Below, piece after piece: positions 1-6,442 of a DNA stretch of 23,114 nt. Origin of the DNA: a virus. Made by a program: the position numbers and the translations under genes. Location of the stretch: positions 1 through 23,114 of the IMG/VR virus record IMGVR_UViG_3300038416_000078. One strand, written 5' to 3'. The notes under the pieces were generated by a model. It ran no database searches. It was not told the DNA's origin and saw nothing but the letters and a program-made list of their open reading frames with translations. How positions within the stretch are numbered: position 1 is the stretch's first letter; the number at the start of each line of letters is the position of its first letter.

Positions 1-257
1 GCCCCAACTCTCAGGGCATCGTGGAGTTCTACACCCTCTGGCCGGGAACCTACACCTGGGAGTCCATCCAGCAGGTCTCGAATACCCTGATCCTCGTCGA
101 GTCCGGAACGTTCAGCATCGTCAATTGCCCGACGCCTCCGCCCACCGGCACCACCGCTCCGATCGCACCGCAGTCACCCTCGACGCCCTTCGGGATCGTC
201 GCGGGGATCTTCGTCGGCGGCCTCCTCGTGGTGGTCCTTCTCGGAAAACGCCGATGA
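1..257 (+). CDS. C-terminal part of a membrane-anchored protein (5' end outside window)
   Basis: The reading frame is open from base 3 and enters from upstream, so this is a 3' fragment of about 84 codons. The visible part has a short polar, aromatic region (ending GTFSIVNCP), then a Pro/Thr/Ser-rich linker, then one hydrophobic segment from FGIVAGIF to VVVLLG, and ends in KRR. That arrangement fits a type I-like or tail-anchored single-pass protein with a cytoplasmic basic end and an exposed N-terminal part. The GTG at 21 is more likely an internal valine than a start, because coding sequence continues before it. The stop overlaps the next start (ATGA). I do not recognise the family; a phage surface or lysis-accessory membrane protein is possible, but nothing here proves it. 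Confidence 0.6.
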   Translation, partial: PNSQGIVEFYTLWPGTYTWESIQQVSNTLILVESGTFSIVNCPTPPPTGTTAPIAPQSPSTPFGIVAGIFVGGLLVVVLLGKRR

Positions 258-412
258 CCCCGCAGCGCCGTCATTCGGACGTCAACACCCAGCGCATCGA
301 CTCCGTCCAGGCCCGCGCCCTGCTCGCGGACTTCCGTTCCCGCCAGCCGTGGCGTCCGCAGCCGAACGCCCTGGAGATCGCCGCCGAGGCGCGGCGGGAG
401 GCTAAGAGATGA
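254..412 (+). CDS. small basic protein of unknown function (52 aa)
   Basis: This short ORF starts at an ATG that overlaps the preceding stop by 4 nt and ends in a TGA that overlaps the next ATG in the same way. The product is rich in Arg and Ala, ends in a likely helix (EIAAEARREAKR) and has no membrane segment or cysteines. Longer in-frame upstream extensions would run across the membrane protein gene and are not needed. Its position inside a chain of ATGA-coupled genes is the main support. Function is unknown; Arg-rich phage peptides of this kind often bind nucleic acid, but that is only a guess. Confidence 0.6.
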   Translation: MTPQRRHSDVNTQRIDSVQARALLADFRSRQPWRPQPNALEIAAEARREAKR

Positions 413-702
413 AGTGTCAAGCCCGACTCCGTCGTCGTCTCGCGTCTAACACGCCCTGGCCCGAAGAACTCAGCGAGCCGTGCGGTCAGGTCGTCGGCGT
501 ATCCCGATGGTGGGATGTCTTGAACATCGAGCGTGCCGCCTGCTCCCTTCCCGGACACCGCGAGGACGTAGAGGCGCAGAGCCGCGCCGCAGAGATAGCC
601 GAGCGCGTGCGGCACGAGGTCGAGCGCGACGCCCGACCGATCTGCAACGACTTCCGAGAGCTGCAGCAGATCCGGCCGGAGATGCGAGGAGTCTACCGAT
701 GA
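409..702 (+). CDS. hypothetical protein (97 aa)
   Basis: The start ATG overlaps the previous stop (ATGA at 409-412), and the stop overlaps the next start at 699. The N-terminus is basic (KCQARLRRRL). A middle part carries two cysteines (EPCGQVV and AACSLPGHRED), and the C-terminal half is a charged, probably helical segment (EIAERVRHEVERDA). The C, C and GH spacing resembles the small C-x(n)-C-x(4)-GH phage zinc-binding motif also seen at the TerL C-terminus in this window, so metal binding is possible. I do not recognise a named family. Confidence 0.65.
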   Translation: MKCQARLRRRLASNTPWPEELSEPCGQVVGVSRWWDVLNIERAACSLPGHREDVEAQSRAAEIAERVRHEVERDARPICNDFRELQQIRPEMRGVYR

Positions 703-974
703 GCGTGACGATTGAGCGACTGGACGAGATGGGCTGCCTTTTGGATGACCGAGACAAGTATTTGGCGGAGTTGTTCGACTACGCCCGCGAGCGAGCGGCG
801 CGGGAACGCTGCCTCAAACTGATGCCCAAACTCGCGCGTCTGTGTCTGCATGGGTCCTTTGGAGAGTCGGCGTACAAAGCCGTAGCCGACGAGTCGATCG
901 GCTTTGCCGAAGCCTCTGGCGCCACCCCCACCGACGCTTACCTTGCTCTCGCCGCTGCGCTGGAGAAGCGATGA
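699..974 (+). CDS. hypothetical helical protein (91 aa)
   Basis: This ORF begins at ATG 699, overlapping the previous stop, and ends at 974, overlapping the start at 971. The sequence is mostly charged helix: a heptad-like stretch around ERLDEMGCLLDDRDKYLAEL is followed by FDYARERAARERC. Codon positions look coding, with GC-rich third bases. There is no signal peptide or membrane segment. It lies in a block of small early-type genes whose order and overlaps suggest one polycistronic message. Function is unknown. Confidence 0.65.
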   Translation: MSVTIERLDEMGCLLDDRDKYLAELFDYARERAARERCLKLMPKLARLCLHGSFGESAYKAVADESIGFAEASGATPTDAYLALAAALEKR

Positions 975-1180
975 AACGCTGCGAGGAAGCCGGACACCGC
1001 TTCGGCGGCTTCGTCCGTTCCGGGACTGGCTGGGCCCGGCGCTGTCGTCGACGGTCCTGCCCGGTCGTCGCCGTCGTCACCTGGGAGATGGCGACCAAAG
1101 CCGCCCAGGCCGGCCAGATCGGGATACGCCTGACGAAGCGGACCAAGCGACCCATCCTGGTCCCGAGTCCACGTCGATGA
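971..1180 (+). CDS. small, strongly basic protein (69 aa)
   Basis: The protein starts at ATG 971 (ATGA overlap) and is very rich in Arg and Lys, with an N-terminal CEEAGHRFGGFVRSG segment and a C-terminal KRTKRPILVPSPRR tail. The C-x(4)-H and later C-R-R-R-S-C residues could coordinate a metal, but the spacing is not a classical zinc finger. The stop overlaps the next start at 1177. The strong positive charge is compatible with DNA or RNA binding. No family is recognised. Confidence 0.55.
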   Translation: MKRCEEAGHRFGGFVRSGTGWARRCRRRSCPVVAVVTWEMATKAAQAGQIGIRLTKRTKRPILVPSPRR

Positions 1181-1635
1181 ACTGCGCCCGCTGCCATCAT
1201 CCAGAGACAGCCCATCGGACTCGCTGTACGTGGGCCATCTCGTTCAACAACCGGCTCGGACGGGACCGCATCTGCTCCTGCCGCGTCTTCGTGGTCCCCG
1301 AGCCATGGGAGAGCGAGGGAACGGTCTTCCAGCTCTGCCTCCGATGCGGCCGGCACGAGGTAGCGGGCGCCTACTGCACGTTCTGCCGGACGGCCGAGTA
1401 CGACGTCGCCGACCATCGCCACCCGCAGGGCTCCGGCAACGCCTGCCCGCTCGGGCCCTACCTGGACCCGCTCGACGGCGACGCGAAGCACATCCGCGGC
1501 TTCGTAGCCAAGCCCAAGCCCAACCTGGTCGCGGGGGTGACGATCCGCCATCATCCGCGAAGCCCCGGAACCGACCCAGAAGTCCCGCCGTGGATAGCCC
1601 ACCGGCAGGCTGTGGTGGCCCTAGAGCAACGATAG
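1177..1635 (+). CDS. Cys-rich zinc-ribbon-type protein (152 aa)
   Basis: Several C-x2-C or C-x-C pairs are spread along the first half: CARCHH at the N-terminus, TRC at about residue 17, CSC near 30, LCLRCGRH near 60 and CTFC near 72, with nearby histidines. This fits two stacked zinc knuckles or ribbons. The second half has no cysteines beyond one (NACPLG) and includes a KPKPNLV linker and HH pairs. The start ATG overlaps the previous stop. This is the last gene of the first chain; a 47-nt gap follows. Such proteins are common in phages of high-GC hosts and usually unassigned. Binding to nucleic acid or to a host protein is plausible, not shown. Confidence 0.65.
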   Translation: MNCARCHHPETAHRTRCTWAISFNNRLGRDRICSCRVFVVPEPWESEGTVFQLCLRCGRHEVAGAYCTFCRTAEYDVADHRHPQGSGNACPLGPYLDPLDGDAKHIRGFVAKPKPNLVAGVTIRHHPRSPGTDPEVPPWIAHRQAVVALEQR

Positions 1636-1682
1636 GGGCTGGACAGGCCCTTCTATACTCCACGACCGAACGAAGGTGACAG
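1636..1682 (+). promoter_or_regulatory. intergenic leader with -10-like hexamer and CGAAGGTGAC ribosome site
   Basis: The gap between two gene chains holds TATACT at 1654-1659, a good -10 match in GC-rich DNA, but no convincing -35 at 16-18 nt. CGAAGGTGAC ends 2 nt before ATG 1683 and supplies an AGGTGA Shine-Dalgarno sequence. The same CGAA(A)GGTGAC block precedes starts at 9523, 9795, 10975 and 14019. A weak CCCTA/TAGGG inverted repeat spans the end of the preceding gene. Confidence 0.4.
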
Positions 1683-1874
1683 ATGGCAACTTCCAACGCT
1701 CAAGCCGCAGAGACTATCCTCCGGCGGCTCCCGCCAGCTCTCAACAACACGGACGAGCAGGCTCTTGCAATCGCCGAGGCTCAGGCCCGAGCGACCCTAG
1801 CGGTCGCGGAGGCTATTGAGGATCTCAGGCTCTCTCTTGAGACGGCCGCGATCCTCTGGGAGCAGAGCCGATGA
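1683..1874 (+). CDS. small helical protein (63 aa)
   Basis: This is the first gene of the second chain, with a clear ribosome site (AAGGTGAC) just upstream of ATG 1683. The product is Ala/Glu/Leu-rich and almost entirely predicted helix, with a possible coiled-coil from ALAIAEAQARATLAVAEAIE to RLSLETAAIL. It has no cysteines and no membrane segment. The stop overlaps the start of the nuclease gene at 1871, so translation of the two is probably coupled. It could be a small partner of the nuclease, but no family is recognised. Confidence 0.65.
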   Translation: MATSNAQAAETILRRLPPALNNTDEQALAIAEAQARATLAVAEAIEDLRLSLETAAILWEQSR

Positions 1875-2812
1875 CCGCACGGATCAAAGGCCCGGCGCTC
1901 GCCCGCCTCGACGAGGAAGGCCACCGTTTCTATACCTGGGAGGGGCAGAGGTACTGGAGCGTAACGACCCTGATCGACGCCGGCCTCCCGAAGTTCATCG
2001 CCGCCTGGTACGCGAGTCAGGTCGCCGAGCTCGTCCACGCCGACCTGACCGCTCACGGAAGACGGACCGCCCGGACGCTCCTGCGCGAATGGTCCCGGCT
2101 CGGCCTCGAGGAGCTGCTGGCGGTCAAGGCCGACGGCGGGCTCACCTCGATCAAGCCCGAGAAGCTGACCGCCGACGAGCTGGCGCTCCGCTACCTCAAG
2201 GGCCAGCCCGCCCGCACCCGAGACGCCGCCGCAGCGAAGGGCTCGGCCGTCCACGCCGAAGCCGAGGACTACGTCCTAGCCAACCTGCACCAGATGGAAC
2301 GACTCTACATCGAGGGCACCGTTCCACAGCTCGACTACGATCCGGCCATCTCGCCCTACATGGCGAGCTTCTGGCGCTTCCTGCTGGCCTTCCGACCGCA
2401 CTACCTCCTGACGGAGGCGAGCGTATTCAGCCATCACGGCTACGCTGGCACCCTTGACGCGGGCATGGAGCTCCGGATCGACGGGCGGCTTGTCACGGCG
2501 CTCGTCGACTATAAGTCGGGCAAGGCCGTCTATCCCGACGCCGCCCTCCAGCTCTCCGCCTACCAGCGAGCCGACTTCATCGGCCTCCCCGACGGCACCT
2601 CGGAGACCCTGCCCATCTTCGACGCCGCCTACGTCCTGCATCTCACGCCGACGGGCTACGAACTCCTGCCGGCCGATACCGGAGACGAGGTCTATCGCCT
2701 CTTCCTCCACGTCTGCGAGATCGGCCGCTGGCGACTGCCGACGCCCGAACACCCCCGGGGCCTTGCCGCCGAAGTCATCGGCGAGCCCATCGTTCCAAGG
2801 AGGGAACCATGA
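1871..2812 (+). CDS. PD-(D/E)XK nuclease, Cas4/RecB-exonuclease-like (313 aa)
   Basis: The protein carries the ordered motifs of the RecB/Cas4-type PD-(D/E)XK fold: G-S-A-V-H-A-E at about 124-130, a conserved Glu in TEASVF near 182, GTLDAG with Asp near 196, VDYKSGK with Asp213 and Lys215 (the D...(D/E)XK core), and QLSAYQ at 227-232. Members of this family are metal-dependent DNA exonucleases or endonucleases used by phages in recombination, end processing or DNA degradation. The length of about 310 aa is typical of stand-alone phage versions. There are no four-cysteine iron-sulfur ligands as in true Cas4. The start ATG overlaps the upstream stop. Its position near an HNH enzyme and an RDF-like protein supports a role in recombination or DNA metabolism. 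The fold call is strong; the exact role is inferred. Confidence 0.85.
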   Translation: MTARIKGPALARLDEEGHRFYTWEGQRYWSVTTLIDAGLPKFIAAWYASQVAELVHADLTAHGRRTARTLLREWSRLGLEELLAVKADGGLTSIKPEKLTADELALRYLKGQPARTRDAAAAKGSAVHAEAEDYVLANLHQMERLYIEGTVPQLDYDPAISPYMASFWRFLLAFRPHYLLTEASVFSHHGYAGTLDAGMELRIDGRLVTALVDYKSGKAVYPDAALQLSAYQRADFIGLPDGTSETLPIFDAAYVLHLTPTGYELLPADTGDEVYRLFLHVCEIGRWRLPTPEHPRGLAAEVIGEPIVPRREP

Positions 2813-2850
2813 CCGAACTTCGCGCCGCCCTAGAGGAGACAAAGCCATGA
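2809..2850 (+). CDS. 13-codon mini-ORF between nuclease gene and next gene
   Basis: ATG 2809 overlaps the nuclease stop, and the ORF ends in a TGA at 2848-2850 that overlaps ATG 2847 of the next gene. It is preceded by AAGGAGGG (2797-2804), one of the strongest Shine-Dalgarno sequences in the window, at good spacing. The peptide MTELRAALEETKP has no recognisable motif. It may serve only to pass ribosomes across the 35 nt to the next gene, or be a leftover of a deleted gene. Confidence 0.4.
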   Translation: MTELRAALEETKP

Positions 2851-3227
2851 GTAAGCAACCCACAGAACGTCGGAATGTAAATGACATTCCCACATCGACT
2901 GAGCCAAGCACCGAAGCCGGACAAGACTTGCTGATGATGGTGGGTTTCCTGGAGGATCACGGCGAGATGTCCAAGGCCTTCGCTGATGAGGCCGAAAAGG
3001 GCATCCTCGCCATCGAGGCCGAGGCTGCTGCGCCCGACGTGGAGTCTCTGATGACTTCTCTGGGTTCGGCCGTCGACCGCGCTAAGTCTGCCGAAGCCCA
3101 AGTAGCGGCGCTGGTAGAGGCGCTGGAACGGATGTTGCGACATGTGGAGATGCCGCTCGACCCGAACTGCCACTGCGTCCTGATGACCCGCGAACTCCTC
3201 TCCGACCTCTCCGGGAGGAAGTCATGA
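2847..3227 (+). CDS. hypothetical helical protein (126 aa)
   Basis: The chosen ATG at 2847 overlaps the stop of the 13-codon ORF. The protein has a polar, disordered N-terminus (Asn, Thr, Ser, Glu), then long charged helices (FADEAEKGILAIEAEAAA, and DRAKSAEAQVAALVEALERM), and a C-terminal NCHCVLMTRELLSDL segment. The helical core suggests a coiled-coil or small adaptor. No catalytic or DNA-binding motif is evident. The stop overlaps the HNH gene start at 3224. Third codon positions are less GC-rich in the first 25 codons than later, which may mark a join of different origin. Confidence 0.65.
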   Translation: MSKQPTERRNVNDIPTSTEPSTEAGQDLLMMVGFLEDHGEMSKAFADEAEKGILAIEAEAAAPDVESLMTSLGSAVDRAKSAEAQVAALVEALERMLRHVEMPLDPNCHCVLMTRELLSDLSGRKS

Positions 3228-3910
3228 ACCCCGGAATACCGCTTCTGGGGGGCGGCATCGCTCTCGTTGACGACGAGGACTACGACCGTGTCATGGCAGC
3301 GGCCGAGCCCACCTGGCGGCATCATCAAATGCGGCATGTCATGTACGCCTCGACGGGGCACCGCCAGAGAACGATGCACCGAGTCGTACTGCGGCTAGAC
3401 ATGGGCGGCCCGGCGGTGGATCACATCAATGGCGACGGGTTGGACAACCGCAAGGCAAATCTGCGACTCGCCACCAACCCACAGAATCAGATGAACGCTC
3501 GGAAGCACGGAGCAAACGCTACGTCCTCATATAAGGGCGTTCGCCTGCACGAAGGCAAGTGGCAGGCTCGCATCAAGATCAACGGCGCTCAGAGCAACCT
3601 CGGGCACTTTGATACGCCCGAGGTAGCCGCCGACGCCTATGACCTCGCGGCCCTCAAAGCCTTTGGGCGGTACGCCCGTCTGAACCGAGACGAGCGGATC
3701 GCCGAAGCCCACGACGCCGACGTAGCGCGTCGGGCGGTAGAGGACGCGCTGAGCGTCGAGCGGATCGTCAAAGCGTTGTGGGACAACTCCGAATATGCCG
3801 CTGACATGCCTTGGGTTGCCAACGCGGCGATGCAACGCCTCTACAGCGATTGGGCCGCCGCTCTCCGCGCCGCCCTCCTCGAAGGAACGAAGAACGAGGT
3901 GAAGTCATGA
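3224..3910 (+). CDS. HNH homing endonuclease with AP2 DNA-binding domain (228 aa)
   Basis: An HNH core is visible as a conserved His near residue 52 (TMHRVVL), then VDHINGDGLDNRKANLR (about 65-81) and ATNPQNQMNARK, the standard H-N-H signature of phage free-standing homing endonucleases. It is followed by an AP2/ERF-type DNA-binding segment at about 102-154 (SSYKGVRLHEGKWQARI, LGHFDTPEVAADAYDLAA, FGRYARLN). A further helical 70-aa tail (RAVEDALSVERIVKALWD) is not part of the usual minimal HNH-AP2 enzyme and may be a fused host-protein tail. Such enzymes cut one or both DNA strands at a defined site and spread their own gene. The gene is overlapped by 4 nt on both sides, so it is fitted into the operon rather than placed as an isolated insertion. 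Confidence 0.88.
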   Translation: MNPGIPLLGGGIALVDDEDYDRVMAAAEPTWRHHQMRHVMYASTGHRQRTMHRVVLRLDMGGPAVDHINGDGLDNRKANLRLATNPQNQMNARKHGANATSSYKGVRLHEGKWQARIKINGAQSNLGHFDTPEVAADAYDLAALKAFGRYARLNRDERIAEAHDADVARRAVEDALSVERIVKALWDNSEYAADMPWVANAAMQRLYSDWAAALRAALLEGTKNEVKS

Positions 3911-4899
3911 CCCGCAGGATCGCAACCTTACAGTCACAGCTTCGAGAGATCGGGCGGGTGAGGATGGGCGTGCAGGTCACGGCCAACGGCAAGACCCGCC
4001 CCTCCAAGCTCAAGACGTTCCGCCTGACGTCTCGATCTAAGAAGGCTCTCGACCGAGCGGCCGAGGTCTACGGCGGCAAGGTCACCCGCTGGGAAGAGTC
4101 GACCGATCCCGTCGAGCAATACCAGGTCACGATCGAGGCCCCCTTCCTCGACGTCCTGGTCCCGCCTAACGGCTATACCTCCTCGTTCGAACTCTGGTCC
4201 GGAGGAGGTTGTCTGCGACGCTGCGACGGCGAGACGGAGGAACTCTCCGGACGGCCGTGCGAGGAGGTCTCCACTACCCGACCCGACGGTACGGTCCTCG
4301 GACCCTGCCCGGAAGGTGCCCGCGAACGCATGGCGGCTGCCGCCAAGGGAGAAGCCTGCAAGCCGACCTCCCGCCTACGGGTTCTGCTCCCTTACCTCGA
4401 AGAGATCGGCGCCTGGCGGCTGGAGTCCCACGGCTACTACGCCGCGATCGAACTCTCCGGCATGGCCGACTTCCTCGACAAGGCCGCGCGGATGGGCTAC
4501 GCCTACCCGGCCCGACTCCGGCTCGAAGAGCGCCGCACGACTCGGCCGAACGAGCCCCGGCGCGACTACATCGTCCCCGTCCTAGAGATCGCCGATCGGA
4601 CTCCGGCGCAGATGCTCGAACATCCCGAGAAGCCCGAGGTCAAGGCTATCGGACCCGGCACCGTCGAGATGCCGCGGGCGGAGGATCCCCTCTCGGCGGA
4701 CGTCTTCGAGGAGGCGAACGGCGGTCGAGCGATCGAGCCGCTGCCCTTCGGCGAGGGCGAGCTCACCCTTATGGAGTTCCAGCATCTCGCCAAGGACAAG
4801 GGCGTCGCCATCGCCACGGCCTACGACGGCAGACGGCTCCCGGACTTCACGAACGTCGAGCGGTACAAGCTCGCCGAGAAGATCGGACTCCTCGGATGA
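3907..4899 (+). CDS. RDF-like (phiC31 gp3-type) metal-binding protein (330 aa)
   Basis: The start at ATG 3907 overlaps the HNH stop; an upstream in-frame ATG would lie inside that gene. Residues about 70-107 read QYQVTIEAPFLDVLVPP then SFELWSGGGCLRRCDG, a pattern I associate with the phage recombination-directionality-factor-like family (phiC31 gp3 relatives, often annotated as metal-binding or hydrolase proteins). Five cysteines follow at about 102, 106, 118, 134 and 151 (GRPCEE, GPCPEG, GEACKP), likely a structural zinc site. The C-terminal part has LRVLLPYLEEIGAW, an ESHGYYAAIELSGMADFL region and a small C-terminal helical module. In serine-integrase phages such proteins switch integrase to excision. 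No integrase is visible here, so a replication or repair role is equally possible. Confidence 0.7.
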   Translation: MTRRIATLQSQLREIGRVRMGVQVTANGKTRPSKLKTFRLTSRSKKALDRAAEVYGGKVTRWEESTDPVEQYQVTIEAPFLDVLVPPNGYTSSFELWSGGGCLRRCDGETEELSGRPCEEVSTTRPDGTVLGPCPEGARERMAAAAKGEACKPTSRLRVLLPYLEEIGAWRLESHGYYAAIELSGMADFLDKAARMGYAYPARLRLEERRTTRPNEPRRDYIVPVLEIADRTPAQMLEHPEKPEVKAIGPGTVEMPRAEDPLSADVFEEANGGRAIEPLPFGEGELTLMEFQHLAKDKGVAIATAYDGRRLPDFTNVERYKLAEKIGLLG

Positions 4900-5249
4900 G
4901 CGAGCTACGAAAGGGCGAGAAGATCCCGCTGTTCTCACCGGACGATGCTCTGGCGGAAGCGGTCAAGGGCGTCCTGCTAGCCCGCGCTGCATCGATGGAG
5001 TACGGCGTCATCGAGGGGCTGAAGTCTCTCGGCTGGACGCCCCCAGGTGCCGACTCTCTCGACGCCGCATGGGCCGAGGCGGAGGAATTGGCCGGAGAAG
5101 ATCAGTTCGACCTAAGACGAAGGGTGGGTCATTACAGCTTCTTCTTGGTCACTCCAGAGGGGCAGTTCTGTGACTCCCTCCACTATCCCACCCCTGTCGC
5201 CGCTCTCCGAGCCCTCATCGCGAAGCTGCGCGAAGGGAGCAAGCGATGA
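4896..5249 (+). CDS. hypothetical protein (117 aa)
   Basis: ATG 4896 overlaps the RDF-like stop. The sequence has an N-terminal helix (DDALAEAVKGVLLARAA), a central acidic patch (AWAEAEELAGEDQFDLRRR) and a mixed-strand C-terminal part (HYSFFLVTPEGQFCDSL) ending in a helix (ALRALIAKLREGSKR). There is no membrane segment. The C-terminal pattern, a short sheet carrying a substrate-like loop followed by a helix, resembles small phage proteins of unassigned function. The stop overlaps the next start at 5246. Confidence 0.65.
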   Translation: MSELRKGEKIPLFSPDDALAEAVKGVLLARAASMEYGVIEGLKSLGWTPPGADSLDAAWAEAEELAGEDQFDLRRRVGHYSFFLVTPEGQFCDSLHYPTPVAALRALIAKLREGSKR

Positions 5250-5506
5250 CTCGCCTGCTCTTCACCAACGACCTTCCGTACCGAGACGCCACCGAAGACC
5301 CCCGTAAATCGCTTGGGGATACGCTCGCCTTCTCTGTCGATGATTGGGGATCGTCAAGGGCGATGGCGTGGGTTTGGGGCATCGTCTGCGGTTGGGACCA
5401 GGAAGCTATGGCCGAACTCGCCGCCAAGTTCCGATGGGATGCCGATACCACGGCGAGACTCAATCGACTGCACGAGGCGTTTGAGGGACTGCGAGGTGAG
5501 GGATGA
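5246..5506 (+). CDS. hypothetical protein (86 aa)
   Basis: This ORF lies between two ATGA overlaps. It is rich in Trp and Asp (VDDWGSSRAMAWVWGIVCGW), followed by a helical segment with repeated Ala/Arg (MAELAAKFRWDADTTARLNRLHEAFEGL). The C-terminal part could be a small helix-turn-helix-like unit, but I see no confident signature. Codon positions support coding in this frame only. Confidence 0.62.
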   Translation: MTRLLFTNDLPYRDATEDPRKSLGDTLAFSVDDWGSSRAMAWVWGIVCGWDQEAMAELAAKFRWDADTTARLNRLHEAFEGLRGEG

Positions 5507-5793
5507 GCGAAGTCACTCCCGAGCTCCACGCCTACATCCTTGACCGTGACGGCTTCTGCTTCGGCTACCGGATGTACGGCTCGAACCACATCTGCCGGGA
5601 TCAATGGGGCAACCCCCACGCCGCGCACGAGAAGCTGACTCTCGACCATGTCAAGGACGACCTGCAGATGGGGCTACGGGCTCCCTCAGACGCCCGACAC
5701 CTCGTGGCGATGTGCGCTCGCATGAACGGTAAGCCGCCGAACAAAGCCGAGAGAGCGGCCGAGCGGCAGTATCTAGCGGAGGTAGAGAAGTGA
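5503..5793 (+). CDS. HNH-like nuclease-family protein (96 aa)
   Basis: The segment ILDRDGFCFGYRMYG is followed by CRDQWG, then LTLDHVKDD and ARHLVAMCARMNGKPPN. This is the order of an HNH-type fold, with the LDHV motif in place of the first H and the HLVAMC strand-helix holding the second H and a Cys. Similar small proteins in phages of high-GC hosts usually sit near replication or terminase genes. Cysteines at the two positions could bind structural zinc. The catalytic N/H set is incomplete compared with a textbook HNH enzyme, so activity is uncertain. The gene overlaps its neighbours by 4 nt on both sides. Confidence 0.6.
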   Translation: MSEVTPELHAYILDRDGFCFGYRMYGSNHICRDQWGNPHAAHEKLTLDHVKDDLQMGLRAPSDARHLVAMCARMNGKPPNKAERAAERQYLAEVEK

Positions 5794-5997
5794 CCCTCGT
5801 GATGGCTCGCGTCAAGGACGGAGAGCTCGTCCCCGTCACCCCCCGAGAAAGCGGAGGAGCTGCAGGTCGGCTGGGAGTGGCTACGGGCCACGGAGGCGCT
5901 CGGAGACGCCGCCGCTAAGCTCGAGACCGCCGGCCGCGACGACCTGGCCGCCGAGGTCCGCAACATCCGCGCTCGCTTCATGTGCGAGACGCGGTAG
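5790..5997 (+). CDS. small protein split by a +1 frame change at a C6 run
   Basis: A start at GTG 5790 (GTGA overlap) or ATG 5802 gives MARVKDGELVPVTP in one frame. From about 5845 the coding signal moves to the +1 frame: EKAEELQVGWEWLRAT, then ALGDAAAKLETAGRDDLAAE and VRNIRARFMCETR, ending in TAG at 5995-5997. The second frame has no ATG, GTG or TTG start after its previous stop at 5800-5802, so it needs the first part. The switch falls exactly on CCCCCC (5839-5844). Staying in the first frame gives a Gly/Arg-rich nonsense tail. The joined product would be about 64 aa and helical. Options are a sequencing or assembly indel, a real broken gene, or a programmed +1 shift at CCC-C. Function is unknown. 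Confidence 0.6.
5839..5844 (+). other. C6 run at the point of +1 frame change
   Basis: Six cytosines (5839-5844) sit at the junction of two reading frames that together make one sensible small protein. In the incoming frame the codons are ACC CCC CGA; skipping one C gives ACC CCC GAG AAA. CCC-C is a known type of +1-prone sequence, and a C homopolymer is also a common place for indel errors, so both readings stay open. Confidence 0.5.
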
Positions 5998-6085
5998 ACT
6001 ACTCCCCGTAGCGCGGGCGAGAGGTGGTCGGGCCGCAACCTCTCCCGCCCTCGCCCAAGCTACAACTTGAGAGGTTGCGCTCGTG
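5995..6085 (+). promoter_or_regulatory. leader with two mutually exclusive hairpins controlling the ribosome site of the replication block
   Basis: The 85-nt gap starts with TAGACT (5995-6000), a -10-like hexamer that includes the preceding stop codon, though no -35 is clear. The Shine-Dalgarno sequence GAGAGG (6069-6074) lies 8 nt before GTG 6083. The segment 6034-6044 pairs perfectly over 11 bp with 6069-6079 and so buries that site in a hairpin with a 24-nt loop. The central part of the same segment (ACCTCTC, 6038-6044) also pairs over 7 bp with GAGAGGT at 6019-6025, extended by GGGC/GCCC (6015-6018 with 6047-6050). Only one hairpin can form at a time, which gives an anti-SD and anti-anti-SD layout as in translational riboswitches or protein-controlled leaders. 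No poly-T terminator is present. Confidence 0.6.
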
Positions 6086-6442
6086 GATATACCCACCGCA
6101 GAACAGGCCGAGGACGCCGCCGCCCGTGCGCTGGCGCGTTTGATCCAAGAGGGCTTCCGTCGCCACCGTCATCTGCTGCCCGTCTGCCGCGAGCTGCTCC
6201 GCGGACCCCTGACGGAGGATGGTACCCGAGCGCTCGGCGGGTACGTGATGCGACTACCTTCCGACCCCGTCCTGGTCGAGATCGCCCGTATTGGAGCCCG
6301 ACTCGTCGAACTCTCCTACACCGTCCCCAACGTCCAACGGGCGGCCCGGGAGGCGGCGCTACTCGTGGAACCTATATCCGCCCACCTTTCGGCTGATCGT
6401 GGCTCTCCGAGTGCCCTAGCGAGCCCGCGGGATAAGCCATGA
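6083..6442 (+). CDS. hypothetical protein heading the replication block (119 aa)
   Basis: Translation probably starts at GTG 6083, 8 nt after GAGAGG; there is no ATG in frame nearby. The product is helical: TAEQAEDAAARALARLIQEG, then RHRHLLPVCRELLRG, then VLVEIARIGARLVELSY and a disordered, Ser/Pro-rich tail. There is no enzyme motif. The stop overlaps the methyltransferase start at 6439. The ribosome site lies in the switchable leader described upstream, so this gene and the coupled ones after it are likely controlled together. It could be a small regulator or replication accessory protein, but that is inferred from position only. Confidence 0.62.
   Translation: MDIPTAEQAEDAAARALARLIQEGFRRHRHLLPVCRELLRGPLTEDGTRALGGYVMRLPSDPVLVEIARIGARLVELSYTVPNVQRAAREAALLVEPISAHLSADRGSPSALASPRDKP

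Noticed and set aside
814-1602. 262-codon ORF on the - strand
   Set aside because: It covers three ATGA-coupled + strand genes, one with clear zinc motifs; its composition is typical of a shadow.
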